Source: Duganella fentianensis
GTDB taxonomy: Bacteria > Pseudomonadota > Gammaproteobacteria > Burkholderiales > Burkholderiaceae_D
Direction: 5' to 3'
Assembly (NCBI RefSeq): GCF_009857835.1
Contig: NZ_WWCL01000003.1
Coordinates: 310,001-374,000, forward strand
Length of the DNA stretch: 64,000 nucleotides
Part shown: positions 1-8,998 of the stretch, one piece after another
Numbering within the stretch: position 1 is the stretch's first letter
Layout: every line of letters starts with the position of its first letter
Notes under the pieces: model-generated
What the model was told of the DNA's origin: nothing
What the model saw: the letters and a program-made list of their open reading frames with translations, nothing else
Databases searched by the model: none
Position numbers and translations under genes: made by a program

Positions 1-250
1 CCGCAGTTTTTCCGGCCGCTATGCGCGCGGTCTGGACAACCGATTCATGCAGGTGATGGCGCCGCATGAACAGCAGGTGCCGCCTTACCCTATCCAGAAT
101 GCGCTGACGGGCGCGATCCGTGCCGAGGCGGCCCGACGGGGCGAGACGGAATGGATGTCGCTCTGGTGCGGCACTGGGGTAGCCCGCATCCGTAGCCTGC
201 CCGCTGCACAATTAATCAGCGCTTTACTGGCGGAGATCGCTGCCGCCTGA
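1..250 (+). CDS. Nitronate monooxygenase, C-terminal end (partial)
   Basis: The gene enters from the left edge (reading frame beginning at base 2) and stops at TGA 248-250, so only about 82 codons are present. An [13 protein letters not shown] segment, then PYPIQNALT, then [16 protein letters not shown] are visible. This spacing is that of the C-terminal tail of FMN-dependent nitronate monooxygenases (2-nitropropane dioxygenase family), which oxidise alkyl nitronates. The FMN-binding barrel lies outside the window, so the family call rests on the tail alone. The next gene follows after 37 bases and may be co-transcribed. A second, complete member of the family sits at 48442-49395. Confidence 0.72.
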   Translation, partial: RSFSGRYARGLDNRFMQVMAPHEQQVPPYPIQNALTGAIRAEAARRGETEWMSLWCGTGVARIRSLPAAQLISALLAEIAAA

Positions 251-287
251 CGGGAATACAAAAAATACGATGCTGGAAGGAGACGCT

Positions 288-1916
288 TTGGATTCTGCAG
301 GTACGTACGATTACATCATCATCGGTGCCGGTTCTGCCGGCTGTGTGCTGGCCAACCGGCTGAGCGCTGACAGTAGCAAGCGCGTGCTGTTGCTGGAAGC
401 GGGTGGCAAGGACGATTATCTGTGGATTCATATTCCCGTCGGTTATCTGCACTGTATCGACAATCCTCGCACAGACTGGCGCTACCGTACGGAAGCTGAT
501 GCCGGCCTGAACGGACGCAGCTTGCTGTATCCGCGCGGTAAAGTACTGGGCGGCTGCTCTTCCATCAACGGCATGATCTACATGCGTGGCCAGCGCGAAG
601 ATTATGAGCGTTGGGCCGAGCTGGCCGATGACGCTAGCTGGCGCTGGTCGTCCGTGCTGGAACTGTTCAAGAAGAGCGAGGATTACCACGGTGGCGCGTC
701 CGAACTGCACGGTGCCGGTGGCTTGTGGCGAGTGGAAAAACAACGTTTGTCGTGGCAGGTGCTCGATGCTTTCCGTGACGCGGCGGAGCAGACGGGCATT
801 GCCAAGGTTGATGATTTCAATCGCGGCGACAATGCCGGTTGCGGCTATTTCGAGGTTAATCAGCGACGCGGCATACGCTGGAATACTGCCAAGGCTTTCC
901 TCAAACCGGCCATGCAGCGGCCGAATCTGACCATCATGACCGGGTGTCACGTGGAACGGCTGCAGATAGAAAATGAGGCGAGGGGAGCGGTGTGCCGCGG
1001 TGTGATCTTTACCTCGAGTGGCAGCCGCTACAGTGCTCAGGCGGCGCAGGAAACCGTGCTGGCGGCCGGCGCCATCGGTTCGCCGCAGATACTCCAGTGT
1101 TCCGGCATCGGTGCGGCGGCCATGCTGCGTCAGCTGGAGATCAAGCCGCAGCTCGATTTACCGGGGGTCGGCGAAAATCTGCAGGACCATCTGCAGCTGC
1201 GCATGATATTCAAACTCGGTGGCAAGGCCCGCACGCTCAACACCATGGCGGCGACAGCGTGGGGCAAGTTCCGCATCGGCCTCGAATATGCGCTGTTCCA
1301 GAGCGGGCCGATGTCGATGGCGCCTTCCCAGCTAGGCGCGTTTGCCCGTTCCGATCTCGGCCAGGCTACGCCGAATCTGCAATACCACGTGCAGCCCTTG
1401 TCGCTGGAAAAGTTCGGCGATCCGCTGCACGCTTTCCCTGCCTTTACGGCCAGCGTGTGCAATCTGCGCCCGACGGCCCGCGGCCATGTGCGTATCGCCA
1501 GCGCCGATAGCTATGCCGCACCGAAAATCGCGCCCATGTATCTGAGCACGCCGGAAGACCGCAAAGTGGCGGCCGATGCACTGGCACTGACGCGCCGCAT
1601 CGTGGCCGCACCCGCCATGCAGCAGTACACGCCGGAAGAATACAAACCCGGGGTGGCATACCAGACGGAACAGGAGCTAGCCCACGCCGCCGGTAACATC
1701 GGCACGACCATTTTCCATCCGGTGGGCACCTGCAAAATGGGACGGCGCGATGACCCGATGGCGGTAGTCGATAGCAGCTTGCGTGTAATCGGGGTACAGA
1801 ATTTGCGGGTGGCCGATGCCTCCATCATGCCCTTTATTACCTCGGGCAATACCAATTCTCCTACCGTGATGATTGCCGAGAAAGCAGCAGAGTTGATCAT
1901 TTCGGGACGGAAATGA
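288..1916 (+). CDS. GMC-family FAD oxidoreductase (choline dehydrogenase-like)
   Basis: A 542-residue flavoenzyme of the glucose-methanol-choline family, which oxidises alcohols to aldehydes with FAD. The N-terminal dinucleotide-binding motif [10 protein letters not shown] lies near residues 10-19, GMC signature 1 ([20 protein letters not shown]) near 82-101, and the C-terminal HPVGTCKMG and [14 protein letters not shown] segments carry the catalytic-site region. An in-frame ATG exists at 270, but GGAAGGAGA (275-283) lies just before TTG 288, so TTG 288 is the better start. The protein has no signal peptide and is cytoplasmic. The substrate cannot be told from sequence; choline, or another aliphatic or aromatic alcohol, is possible. 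Confidence 0.9.
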   Translation: MDSAGTYDYIIIGAGSAGCVLANRLSADSSKRVLLLEAGGKDDYLWIHIPVGYLHCIDNPRTDWRYRTEADAGLNGRSLLYPRGKVLGGCSSINGMIYMRGQREDYERWAELADDASWRWSSVLELFKKSEDYHGGASELHGAGGLWRVEKQRLSWQVLDAFRDAAEQTGIAKVDDFNRGDNAGCGYFEVNQRRGIRWNTAKAFLKPAMQRPNLTIMTGCHVERLQIENEARGAVCRGVIFTSSGSRYSAQAAQETVLAAGAIGSPQILQCSGIGAAAMLRQLEIKPQLDLPGVGENLQDHLQLRMIFKLGGKARTLNTMAATAWGKFRIGLEYALFQSGPMSMAPSQLGAFARSDLGQATPNLQYHVQPLSLEKFGDPLHAFPAFTASVCNLRPTARGHVRIASADSYAAPKIAPMYLSTPEDRKVAADALALTRRIVAAPAMQQYTPEEYKPGVAYQTEQELAHAAGNIGTTIFHPVGTCKMGRRDDPMAVVDSSLRVIGVQNLRVADASIMPFITSGNTNSPTVMIAEKAAELIISGRK

Positions 1917-1935
1917 ATCGTTGCGTACGCTAGGG

Positions 1936-1964
1936 TTAGATCAAAAGTTAACCGTAGTTATACT
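1936..1964 (+). promoter_or_regulatory. Candidate sigma-70 promoter for the first liv operon
   Basis: A TATACT -10 hexamer at 1959-1964 is preceded at 17 bases by a weak -35 (TTAGAT, 1936-1941), inside the AT-rich 123-bp gap before livG. This is position and motif only; the -35 is poor, so an activator may be needed. Confidence 0.35.
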
Positions 1965-2039
1965 GTATTGTTAGCCAATTTGTTACTGTGTATGATCGAA
2001 AAAAATAAGTAGTTTGAGAAAAAATTACTAGGAGACAGG

Positions 2040-2810
2040 ATGTCTGGCTTTATTCTGGAGACCAAGCATCTGACCAAGGAATTCAAAGGATTCACTGCGG
2101 TCAATGATGTAAACCTGAAAGTACAGCGCGGCCACATCCACGCGCTGATCGGCCCCAACGGGGCCGGTAAAACCACGTGCTTCAATCTGCTGACTAAGTT
2201 TCTGGTACCCACTTCGGGCCAGATACTTTTCAACGGCAAGGACATCACGGCCGCCAAACCGGCCCAGATCGCCCGCATGGGCGTGATCCGTTCTTTCCAG
2301 ATTTCAGCCGTTTTCCCCCACCTGACGGTGTTGCAGAATGTCCGCATCGGCCTGCAGCGCCAGCTCGGCAACAGTTTCAATTTCTGGCAGAGCGAACGTT
2401 CCCTGAATGCGCTCAACGACCGTGCCATGCAGTTGCTGGCCGATGTAGATCTGAGCGAGTTCGCCGACACCATTACGGTGGATATGCCCTACGGCCGCAA
2501 GCGTGCACTCGAAATTGCCACCACCCTGGCGATGGAACCGGAACTGATGCTGCTCGATGAACCGACCCAGGGCATGGGCCACGAAGATGTGCACCGCGTG
2601 ACGGAGCTGATCAAGAAGGTGTCGGCCGGGCGCACCATTTTGATGGTGGAACACAATATGAAAGTGGTGTCCGGTATCTGCGACAAAATTTCAGTGTTGC
2701 AGCGGGGCGCCATGCTGGCCGAAGGCAGTTACGCGGAAGTCTCAAGCAATGCGCAGGTGATGGAAGCCTATATGGGCACGGAAGCCACAGTGCTGGAAGG
2801 AGCGCACTGA
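2040..2810 (+). CDS. livG: Branched-chain amino acid-type ABC transporter, ATPase 1
   Basis: A 256-residue cytoplasmic ATPase of the HAAT importer family (LivG type). Walker A GPNGAGKTT is at residues 38-46, the signature region reads MPYGRKRALEIA, as is normal for LivG proteins that lack a canonical LSGGQ, and Walker B LMLLDEPTQGMG lies around 164-175. The start has a good ribosome site (AGGAGACAGG) directly upstream. It opens a five-gene operon with livF, a binding protein, livH and livM, so it energises import of branched-chain amino acids or a related polar compound. Its TGA overlaps the livF ATG (ATGA). Confidence 0.93.
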   Translation: MSGFILETKHLTKEFKGFTAVNDVNLKVQRGHIHALIGPNGAGKTTCFNLLTKFLVPTSGQILFNGKDITAAKPAQIARMGVIRSFQISAVFPHLTVLQNVRIGLQRQLGNSFNFWQSERSLNALNDRAMQLLADVDLSEFADTITVDMPYGRKRALEIATTLAMEPELMLLDEPTQGMGHEDVHRVTELIKKVSAGRTILMVEHNMKVVSGICDKISVLQRGAMLAEGSYAEVSSNAQVMEAYMGTEATVLEGAH

Positions 2811-3517
2811 TGACGGCCGCACTGGAAATTTCCAAGCTTCATACCTGGTATGGCGAATCGCATATTCTGCACGATGTGAATCTGGTGGTGCAGCCCGGTG
2901 AAGTGGTTACGCTGCTGGGCCGCAATGGCGCCGGCCGTACCACCACGCTGCGCGCCATCATGGGTCTGACGGGGGCCCGCACGGGTTCCATCAAGATCAA
3001 CGGTGTAGAGGCGCTGGGCCTGCCTACCCACAAGATCGCCCATCTGGGCGTGGGCTACTGCCCCGAGGAACGGGGCATCTTTTCCTCGCTGTCGACGGAA
3101 GAAAACCTGCTGCTACCGCCGCAACTGGCGACGGGCGAAAAAGGCATGTCGGTGGACGAGATCTACGCCATGTTTCCCAATCTGGCCGAGCGCAAACATA
3201 GCCAGGGCACCCGGCTGTCCGGTGGCGAACAGCAGATGCTGGCGGTGGCGCGCATCCTGCGTACGGGCGCACGCTTGCTGCTGCTCGACGAGATTTCGGA
3301 AGGGCTGGCACCCGTCATCGTACAAGGGCTGGCGCGCATGATTACCACCCTCAAAGCCAAGGGCTACACCATCGTCATGGTGGAACAGAATTTCCGGTTT
3401 GCCGCACCGCTGGCGGACCGGTTCTACGTGATGGAACACGGTCAGATAGTCGAGACTTTTGTTGCATCGGAATTGAGCGCGAAGATGCCGGTACTGACCG
3501 AGCTACTGGGCGTCTAG
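2810..3517 (+). CDS. livF: Branched-chain amino acid-type ABC transporter, ATPase 2 (Arg in Walker A)
   Basis: A 235-residue LivF-type ATPase that pairs with LivG under the two permeases. Walker B LLLLDEISEGLAP and signature RLSGGEQQMLAVARIL are intact. The P-loop reads GRNGAGRTT: residue 43 is Arg (CGT, 2936-2938) where almost all ABC ATPases have the phosphate-binding Lys. CGT differs from both Lys codons at all three positions, so a single read error cannot explain it. I believe some LivF relatives in betaproteobacteria share this Arg, but could not check. Translation is coupled to livG by a 1-base stop/start overlap. Confidence 0.92.
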   Translation: MTAALEISKLHTWYGESHILHDVNLVVQPGEVVTLLGRNGAGRTTTLRAIMGLTGARTGSIKINGVEALGLPTHKIAHLGVGYCPEERGIFSSLSTEENLLLPPQLATGEKGMSVDEIYAMFPNLAERKHSQGTRLSGGEQQMLAVARILRTGARLLLLDEISEGLAPVIVQGLARMITTLKAKGYTIVMVEQNFRFAAPLADRFYVMEHGQIVETFVASELSAKMPVLTELLGV

Positions 3518-3604
3518 GTCAATTTAGCAAATTAAGTAAGTGAAGCAGGTTCTGGTCTGTGTAAAACAATAAGCAAGCACACCTTTTTTAGAGACGGAGA
3601 CACC

Positions 3605-4813
3605 ATGAAACTCAAAGCCATCACCCTTGCAGCGACTGCTGCCTGCACTTTCGGCCTGTCCTTTGCCGCGCAGGCCCAGGTATCGGGCGACACCATCAAG
3701 ATCGGTCTGATTACCGACATGTCCGGTCTGTATGCCGATATCGACGGTGCCGGTGGCGCCGAAGCCATCAAGATGGCGATAGCCGATGCAGGTGTCGTCA
3801 TTGCCGGTAAAAAAGTCGAGTTCATTTCCGCCGACCACCAGAACAAGGCTGATATTGCCGCCTCCAAAGCACGCGAATGGTTCGACCAGCAGGGCGTGGA
3901 CATGCTGGTTGGTGGCACCAACTCGGGCGCCAATCTGGCCATGGCCAAAGTGGCCGCCGAGAAGAAAAAAGTCTTCATTTCCATCGGTGCCGGTTCGGCC
4001 CGTCTGACCAATGAGGAATGCACGCCTTACACCATCCACTACGCCTACGACACCATCGCGCTGGCACGCGGTACGGGCGGTGCGATTGTGAAGCAGGGCG
4101 GCAAGAACTGGTATTTCCTGACGGCTGACTATGCCTTCGGTGCGTCGCTGGAAAAAGATACTTCGGAGGTGGTCAAGTCCTCGGGCGGTAAAGTGCTGGG
4201 CGCCGTCAAGCACCCGCTGTCGGCTTCCGACTTCTCGTCCTTCCTGCTGCAGGCCCAGTCCTCGGGCGCGCAGATACTGGGGCTGGCCAATGCCGGTGGC
4301 GATGCCATCAACTCCATCAAGGCCGCCAACGAATTCGGCATCACCAAGAAAATGAAGCTGGCCGGTCTGCTGATCTTCATCAACGATATCCACTCGCTGG
4401 GCCTGAACATGACCCAGGGCATGTATCTGACTGACGGCTGGTACTGGGATGCGAATGCCGAAACCCGCGCCTGGTCGAAACGCTATTTCGAGAAGATGAA
4501 GAAAGAGCCTTCGATGCTGCAGGCTGCCGACTACTCGGCCGCCAGCAACTACCTGAAAGCCGTGAAAGCTGTCGGCACGGATGATACGGAAAAAGTCATG
4601 GCCTACCTGAAAGCCAACAAGATCAACGACATGTTCGCCAAGAACGGCGTGATCCGTCCGGACGGCCGCATGGTGCACGATATGTATCTGATGGAAGTGA
4701 AGAAGCAGTCGGAATCGAAGTACCCATGGGACTACTACAAAGTGGTGGCCACCATACCGGGTGATCAGGCTTACGCCACCAAGGCGGAAACCAAATGCTC
4801 ACTGTGGAAATAA
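3605..4813 (+). CDS. livK: ABC transporter periplasmic substrate-binding protein (LivJ/LivK type)
   Basis: A 402-residue type I periplasmic binding protein. A classic signal peptide (MKLKAITLAATAACTFGLSF, ending AAQAQ) covers about residues 1-25. The mature protein begins with the DTIKIGLITDMSGLYADIDG pattern typical of Leu/Ile/Val- and amide-binding proteins, followed by VGGTNSGANLAMAKVA, the usual ligand-contact loop. GAGACGGAGACACC precedes the ATG. It sits between the ATPase and permease genes of one operon and hands ligand to LivH/LivM. The true ligand (branched-chain amino acid, amide or aromatic acid) is not determinable from sequence. Confidence 0.92.
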   Translation: MKLKAITLAATAACTFGLSFAAQAQVSGDTIKIGLITDMSGLYADIDGAGGAEAIKMAIADAGVVIAGKKVEFISADHQNKADIAASKAREWFDQQGVDMLVGGTNSGANLAMAKVAAEKKKVFISIGAGSARLTNEECTPYTIHYAYDTIALARGTGGAIVKQGGKNWYFLTADYAFGASLEKDTSEVVKSSGGKVLGAVKHPLSASDFSSFLLQAQSSGAQILGLANAGGDAINSIKAANEFGITKKMKLAGLLIFINDIHSLGLNMTQGMYLTDGWYWDANAETRAWSKRYFEKMKKEPSMLQAADYSAASNYLKAVKAVGTDDTEKVMAYLKANKINDMFAKNGVIRPDGRMVHDMYLMEVKKQSESKYPWDYYKVVATIPGDQAYATKAETKCSLWK

Positions 4814-4828
4814 GCTGAGTTGTGCACA

Positions 4829-4882
4829 GGCCGGAGCGTCTCCGGCCGTTTCCCTGCTTCACGCCTGCCCGTCCGGGCGGGC
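4829..4882 (+). terminator. Intra-operon hairpins between binding protein and permease
   Basis: A perfect 8-bp stem, GGCCGGAG/CTCCGGCC with a 3-base loop (4829-4847), is followed by a second GC stem, GCCCG/CGGGC (4867-4871 with 4878-4882). There is no long T run, so full termination is unlikely. Such structures after a binding-protein gene usually protect the upstream mRNA or let only part of the transcripts continue, giving more binding protein than permease. Confidence 0.5.
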
Positions 4883-4902
4883 GATCTTTATATTGTGATC
4901 TC

Positions 4903-5787
4903 ATGGAAATCTTCGGCGTTCCTTTGCCTGCGATGCTGAGCCAGTTACTACTGGGGCTCGTCAATGGCTCGTTCTACGCAATGCTGTCGCTCGGTCTGGC
5001 CGTGATTTTCGGCCTGCTGAACGTGATTAACTTTTCCCACGGCGCGCTGTACATGATGGGCGCGTTTCTGGCGTGGATGGGCATGGCGTATTTCGGCCTC
5101 AATTACTGGGTGATGCTGGTGCTGGCACCGCTGATCGTGGGCGTGTTCGGCGTCGTCATCGAAAAGACCATGCTGCGCTGGCTGTACAAGCTTGACCACC
5201 TGTATGGCCTGCTGCTGACCTTCGGCATTACCTTGCTGCTGGAAGGCGTATTCCGCTCGTTCTACGGCGTTTCGGGCCAGCGTTTCGAAGTGCCGGAAGC
5301 ACTGGCGGGAGCGACCGACCTCGGCTTCATGATGCTGCCGAATTACCGCGCCTGGGTGGTGCTGGCGTCGCTGGCCGTCTGTCTCGGTACCTGGTTTGTG
5401 ATCGAAAAAACCAAGCTGGGCGCCTATCTGCGCGCCGGTACGGAAAACCCCAAGCTGGTGGAAGCGTTCGGCATCAATGTGCCGCTGATGGTCACCCTGA
5501 CCTATGGCTTTGGCGTGGCACTGGCCGGTTTCGCCGGCGTGCTGGCCGCGCCCGTGATCCAGGTGCAGCCGTTGATGGGGCAGAACCTGATTATCGTGGT
5601 GTTCGCCGTGGTGGTGATCGGCGGCATGGGCTCGATTATCGGCTCCATCCTGACGGGGCTGGGGCTGGGCGTGATCGAAGGCCTGACCAAAGTGTTCTAT
5701 CCCGAGTTTTCTTCGACCGTGGTATTTCTGGTGATGGTGATCGTGCTGCTGATCCGTCCTGCCGGCCTGTTCGGTAAAGAAAAATAA
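4903..5787 (+). CDS. livH: Branched-chain amino acid-type ABC transporter permease LivH
   Basis: A 294-residue inner-membrane permease with about eight hydrophobic segments. NGSFYAMLSLGLAVIFGLLN followed by INFSHGALYMMGAF is the LivH family hallmark, and AAPVIQVQPLMGQNLIIVVF with VVVIGGMGSI forms the later conserved block. ATG 4903 is preferred because the family begins just before the MLSQLL helix; the frame is open upstream to 4822, but that part runs through the hairpin region and looks non-coding. No strong ribosome site is visible. It forms the pore with LivM. Confidence 0.9.
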   Translation: MEIFGVPLPAMLSQLLLGLVNGSFYAMLSLGLAVIFGLLNVINFSHGALYMMGAFLAWMGMAYFGLNYWVMLVLAPLIVGVFGVVIEKTMLRWLYKLDHLYGLLLTFGITLLLEGVFRSFYGVSGQRFEVPEALAGATDLGFMMLPNYRAWVVLASLAVCLGTWFVIEKTKLGAYLRAGTENPKLVEAFGINVPLMVTLTYGFGVALAGFAGVLAAPVIQVQPLMGQNLIIVVFAVVVIGGMGSIIGSILTGLGLGVIEGLTKVFYPEFSSTVVFLVMVIVLLIRPAGLFGKEK

Positions 5788-5797
5788 GAGGCCGACT

Positions 5798-6781
5798 ATG
5801 CATAAGAAAATTGCTTATACCCTCGCACTACTGGTGGCGCTGCTGGCGCCGTTTATCGGCTATCCCGTGTTTCTGGCCAAGCTGCTGTGCTTCTCGCTGT
5901 TTGCCTGCGCCTTCAATCTGCTGATCGGCTATACGGGCTTGCTGTCGTTTGGTCACGCGGCCTTCTTCGGCGCCGCCGGCTATGTGGCGGGCAATGCCAT
6001 GAAAGTCTGGGGCTGGCCCGTCGAGCTGGGCTTGCTGGCCGGTGTCGCCGCTGGCGCGCTGATCGGTCTGGTGATGGGCGCGCTGGCAATCCGCCGGCAG
6101 GGCATCTACTTCTCCATGATCACGCTGGCGCTGGCGCAGATGGTGTACTTCGGTGCACTGCGCGCCGGTGAGTTCACGGGCGGCGAAGATGGGCTGCAGG
6201 GCGTACCACGTGGCAAGCTGTTCGGCTCTATCGATCTGGGCAACGATGTGGCGCTGTACTTCTTCGTGCTGGCCGTGTGCATACTCGCGTTTATGCTGAT
6301 CGTGCGCACCATCCATTCGCCGTTCGGGCAGGTGCTGAAAGCCATCAAGGAAAACGAGCCGCGTGCCATTTCGCTGGGCTATGACGTGGACCGCTACAAG
6401 CTGCTGGCGTTTGTGCTGTCCGCTGCGCTGGCCGGGCTGGCCGGTGCGTCGAATATGCTGGTGCAGGGTTTTGAAACGCTGACCGATGTGCACTGGAGTA
6501 TGTCGGGTCTGGTGATTCTGATGACGCTGGTAGGGGGCATGGGCACGCTGGCCGGTCCTGTGCTAGGCGCCATCATCATCATCGCGCTGGAAAACAAGCT
6601 GGGCGATCTGGGCATCGCGCTGGCCAGCCGCAGCGGCATCGAATGGTTTAACACGCTCGGTGAAGCGGTCAGCATGGTGACGGGCCTGATCTTCATTGCC
6701 TGCGTGCTGCTGTTCCGCCGCGGCATAGTGGGCGAAATCATCGCCCGCCTGCCGAATGGCAATAACAAGAAAGCTGCATAG
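5798..6781 (+). CDS. livM: Branched-chain amino acid-type ABC transporter permease LivM
   Basis: A 327-residue inner-membrane permease with many hydrophobic helices. The LivM block LLIGYTGLLSFGHAAFFGAAG lies near residues 40-60, and the cytoplasmic coupling segment LKAIKENEPRAISLGYDVDRYK near 185-205 contacts the ATPases. The gene begins 10 bases after the livH stop. It is the last gene of the first Liv operon; a strong terminator follows at 6819-6849. Together with livGFKH it completes one ATP-driven importer. Confidence 0.93.
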   Translation: MHKKIAYTLALLVALLAPFIGYPVFLAKLLCFSLFACAFNLLIGYTGLLSFGHAAFFGAAGYVAGNAMKVWGWPVELGLLAGVAAGALIGLVMGALAIRRQGIYFSMITLALAQMVYFGALRAGEFTGGEDGLQGVPRGKLFGSIDLGNDVALYFFVLAVCILAFMLIVRTIHSPFGQVLKAIKENEPRAISLGYDVDRYKLLAFVLSAALAGLAGASNMLVQGFETLTDVHWSMSGLVILMTLVGGMGTLAGPVLGAIIIIALENKLGDLGIALASRSGIEWFNTLGEAVSMVTGLIFIACVLLFRRGIVGEIIARLPNGNNKKAA

Positions 6782-6818
6782 GAAAGCTGCATAAGGCTTC
6801 AGGCTTGATGCAGCACAG

Positions 6819-6849
6819 GCGCCGGACGAACAGTCCGGCGCTTTTTTTT
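6819..6849 (+). terminator. Rho-independent terminator of the first liv operon
   Basis: Perfect 9-bp stem GCGCCGGAC/GTCCGGCGC (6819-6827 with 6833-6841), loop GAACA, then eight T (6842-6849). Confidence 0.93.
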
Positions 6850-6895
6850 CGTCCGGCGTACATTGGCATTCCACCTTTTTTCTGCCGGGGTAGAT

Positions 6896-8962
6896 ATGTC
6901 GATCAGGATACTGGGGCTGGCGCTGGCCGGCTGTGCGCTGGCTGGCTGCGGTTCATATCATCTTCATGATGACGAGCCTGAAACGCTGAATCTGGCGCCC
7001 GCTTTTCTCGGCACGATCACCACCACCAGCTACGATGGCCTGAGCGACGATTTGCTGACCGCCGGGCTGGGCGCCAGTGGGCTGGCAGGGCCTACCCCTG
7101 CCTATGCCGATCCGGCGCGTCCTACGGCCTCTGAGCTGCGTCGTAACGCCATCTATGCCAATTACCGTGCCGTGCTCGATATCGCCGCCAATAGCGGCTA
7201 TGGCACGCTGTACGGCCCGAATGTGGATGCGGCCGGGATAGCAGGCAGCGGCCAGGGGCTGGTGGCCGGAACGGAGTATCTGGCCTACGCCGATGACGGC
7301 AGTGGCCAGCAGAACGTCACGCTGATGGTGCAAGTGCCTGCCAGTTTCGATCCGGCCCAGCCCTGCATCGTGACGGCTACCTCCAGCGGTTCGCGTGGCG
7401 TGTATGGTGCCATCGGCAGCGCAGGCGAGTGGGGGCTGAAGAATCGCTGTGCCGTGGCATACAGCGACAAGGGCAGCGGCACGGGGCTGTACACCTTCGA
7501 TGACGATAGCGTGAACCTGCAGAACGGGGTGCGGGCGACACGCCTGTCGGCAGGCAAGGCCGCCAGTTTTGCACCGGCGCTCGATGATGCGGGGCGTGCT
7601 GCCTACGCTGCGGCTTTCCCTGCGCGCATAGCGTTCAAGCATGCTCACTCGCAGCAGAATCCGGAAAAGGACTGGGGCAGGATGACGCTGCAGGCAGTGG
7701 AATTTGCTTTCTATGTGCTCAACGAAAAGTACGGCATGCTGGCGCGCGATGGCCAGCACCACCTGCAGCGCTTTTCTCCGAACAACACCATCACGATAGC
7801 CTCCAGCATATCCAATGGCGGCGGAGCAGCCTTGCGGGCGGCCGAACAGGATAGCAAGGGCTTGATCAGCGGCGTGGCGGTCAGCGAGCCGCAAGTGCAG
7901 CCAGCTAGCAGCGGCACTTACACGGTGCGGCAGGGCACTGCTGCCGTGAGCGGTTATGGCAAGGCGCTGTTTGATTATTCCACTTATGCGGCGCTGTATC
8001 AGCCCTGCATAGCCGCCTTGCCGGCGGCGCCCGGACGGTGTACGGCGCTGGTAGCGAAAGGCTTGCTGGCCGGTGCCGATCTGGCGGCGCAGCAGGCCGA
8101 TGCCAGAGCACGTCTGAAAGCCTATGGCTGGCTAGCTGATTCCGATCCCCTGCAATCGGCCCACGCGGGCACCAATGTGCTGGTGGCTGTCACTTACGCT
8201 TATGCTTATGGCAAGTTTTCCGTGACGGACAAGCTGTGCGGATTTTCCTTCGCGGCGACCGATGCCAGCGGGATTCCGGCCGCCCTGACAGCCGCCCAGC
8301 GCGCCAGCAGTTTCGCCAGCCAGAACGGCATCGTCGGCAATGTGGTCTACGAGGATGCTGTAGGCGGTGCCCGGGCCTATCAGTTCGGTGTTTCGGCCAG
8401 CAGCAATCTGGCCGACCAGTCGCTTGATGGTTTTCTGTGTCTGCGCGCACTGGCGACGGGGGTAGACCCTGTCAGCGGTGCGGCGCTCAGCCCTGCACTG
8501 GCCGCACAGAGCGCACGGGTCAAGGCCGGCATGGCCGAGGTGCAGGCGAGCGGCAACCTGCATGGCAAGCCGGCCATCATCGTGCATGGGCGCAGCGATA
8601 CGCTGATCCCCGTGAACTTTGCTTCGCGCGCCTATCTGGGGTTGAACGCGTCGGTGGAAGGGGCGAGCAGCCAGCTACGCTATGTCGAAGTACTCAATGC
8701 CAACCACTTCGATTCCTTTAGCAATGCGCTGCCTGCCAATATCGTGCCGCTGCACGTGTATCTGTTCCGTGCGCTCGATGCCATGCTGGCTCATCTGCGT
8801 AATCCGGCGCGGGCACTGCCGCCTTCGCAGGTAGTGCGCACGCTGGTACGTAGCGATAACACGACGCCCGTTACGTTGCTGAATGTACCGGCGCTGGCCA
8901 CGGCGCCGCCGCTGATGGACGCCATCATCGTCAGCGGCAATACCGTGACGGTGCCGGATTGA
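6896..8962 (+). CDS. D-(-)-3-hydroxybutyrate oligomer hydrolase
   Basis: A 688-residue hydrolase that cuts 3-hydroxybutyrate oligomers released from polyhydroxybutyrate (PHB) into monomers. The matches are the block SSGSRGVYGAIGSAGEWGLK, AYSDKGSGTG and the nucleophile elbow SISNGGGAALRAAEQD (serine near residue 305), all typical of the 3HB-oligomer hydrolase family (about 690 residues). A hydrophobic N-terminus ending ALAGCGSYH predicts a lipoprotein signal with lipidation at that cysteine, so it probably sits in the envelope or is exported. ATG 6896 follows a GGGG ribosome site; an in-frame ATG at 6863 overlaps terminator-proximal DNA and would spoil the signal. Two further PHB-related hydrolases lie at 32830 and 43156. 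Confidence 0.9.
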   Translation: MSIRILGLALAGCALAGCGSYHLHDDEPETLNLAPAFLGTITTTSYDGLSDDLLTAGLGASGLAGPTPAYADPARPTASELRRNAIYANYRAVLDIAANSGYGTLYGPNVDAAGIAGSGQGLVAGTEYLAYADDGSGQQNVTLMVQVPASFDPAQPCIVTATSSGSRGVYGAIGSAGEWGLKNRCAVAYSDKGSGTGLYTFDDDSVNLQNGVRATRLSAGKAASFAPALDDAGRAAYAAAFPARIAFKHAHSQQNPEKDWGRMTLQAVEFAFYVLNEKYGMLARDGQHHLQRFSPNNTITIASSISNGGGAALRAAEQDSKGLISGVAVSEPQVQPASSGTYTVRQGTAAVSGYGKALFDYSTYAALYQPCIAALPAAPGRCTALVAKGLLAGADLAAQQADARARLKAYGWLADSDPLQSAHAGTNVLVAVTYAYAYGKFSVTDKLCGFSFAATDASGIPAALTAAQRASSFASQNGIVGNVVYEDAVGGARAYQFGVSASSNLADQSLDGFLCLRALATGVDPVSGAALSPALAAQSARVKAGMAEVQASGNLHGKPAIIVHGRSDTLIPVNFASRAYLGLNASVEGASSQLRYVEVLNANHFDSFSNALPANIVPLHVYLFRALDAMLAHLRNPARALPPSQVVRTLVRSDNTTPVTLLNVPALATAPPLMDAIIVSGNTVTVPD

Positions 8963-8998
8963 GCTAGCGTGCAGTTGCCGGCAGGCCTGGGTGCAGGC

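Noticed and set aside
943..958. A CACGTG-centred parS-like 16-mer inside the GMC oxidoreductase gene.
   Set aside because: It has three mismatches to parS, including outer positions, and lies in coding sequence; the two exact sites at 11 kb are far better.
3524..4678. A 384-residue frame antisense to the liv binding-protein gene.
   Set aside because: It is a compositional shadow; the sense frame has a signal peptide and family motifs.
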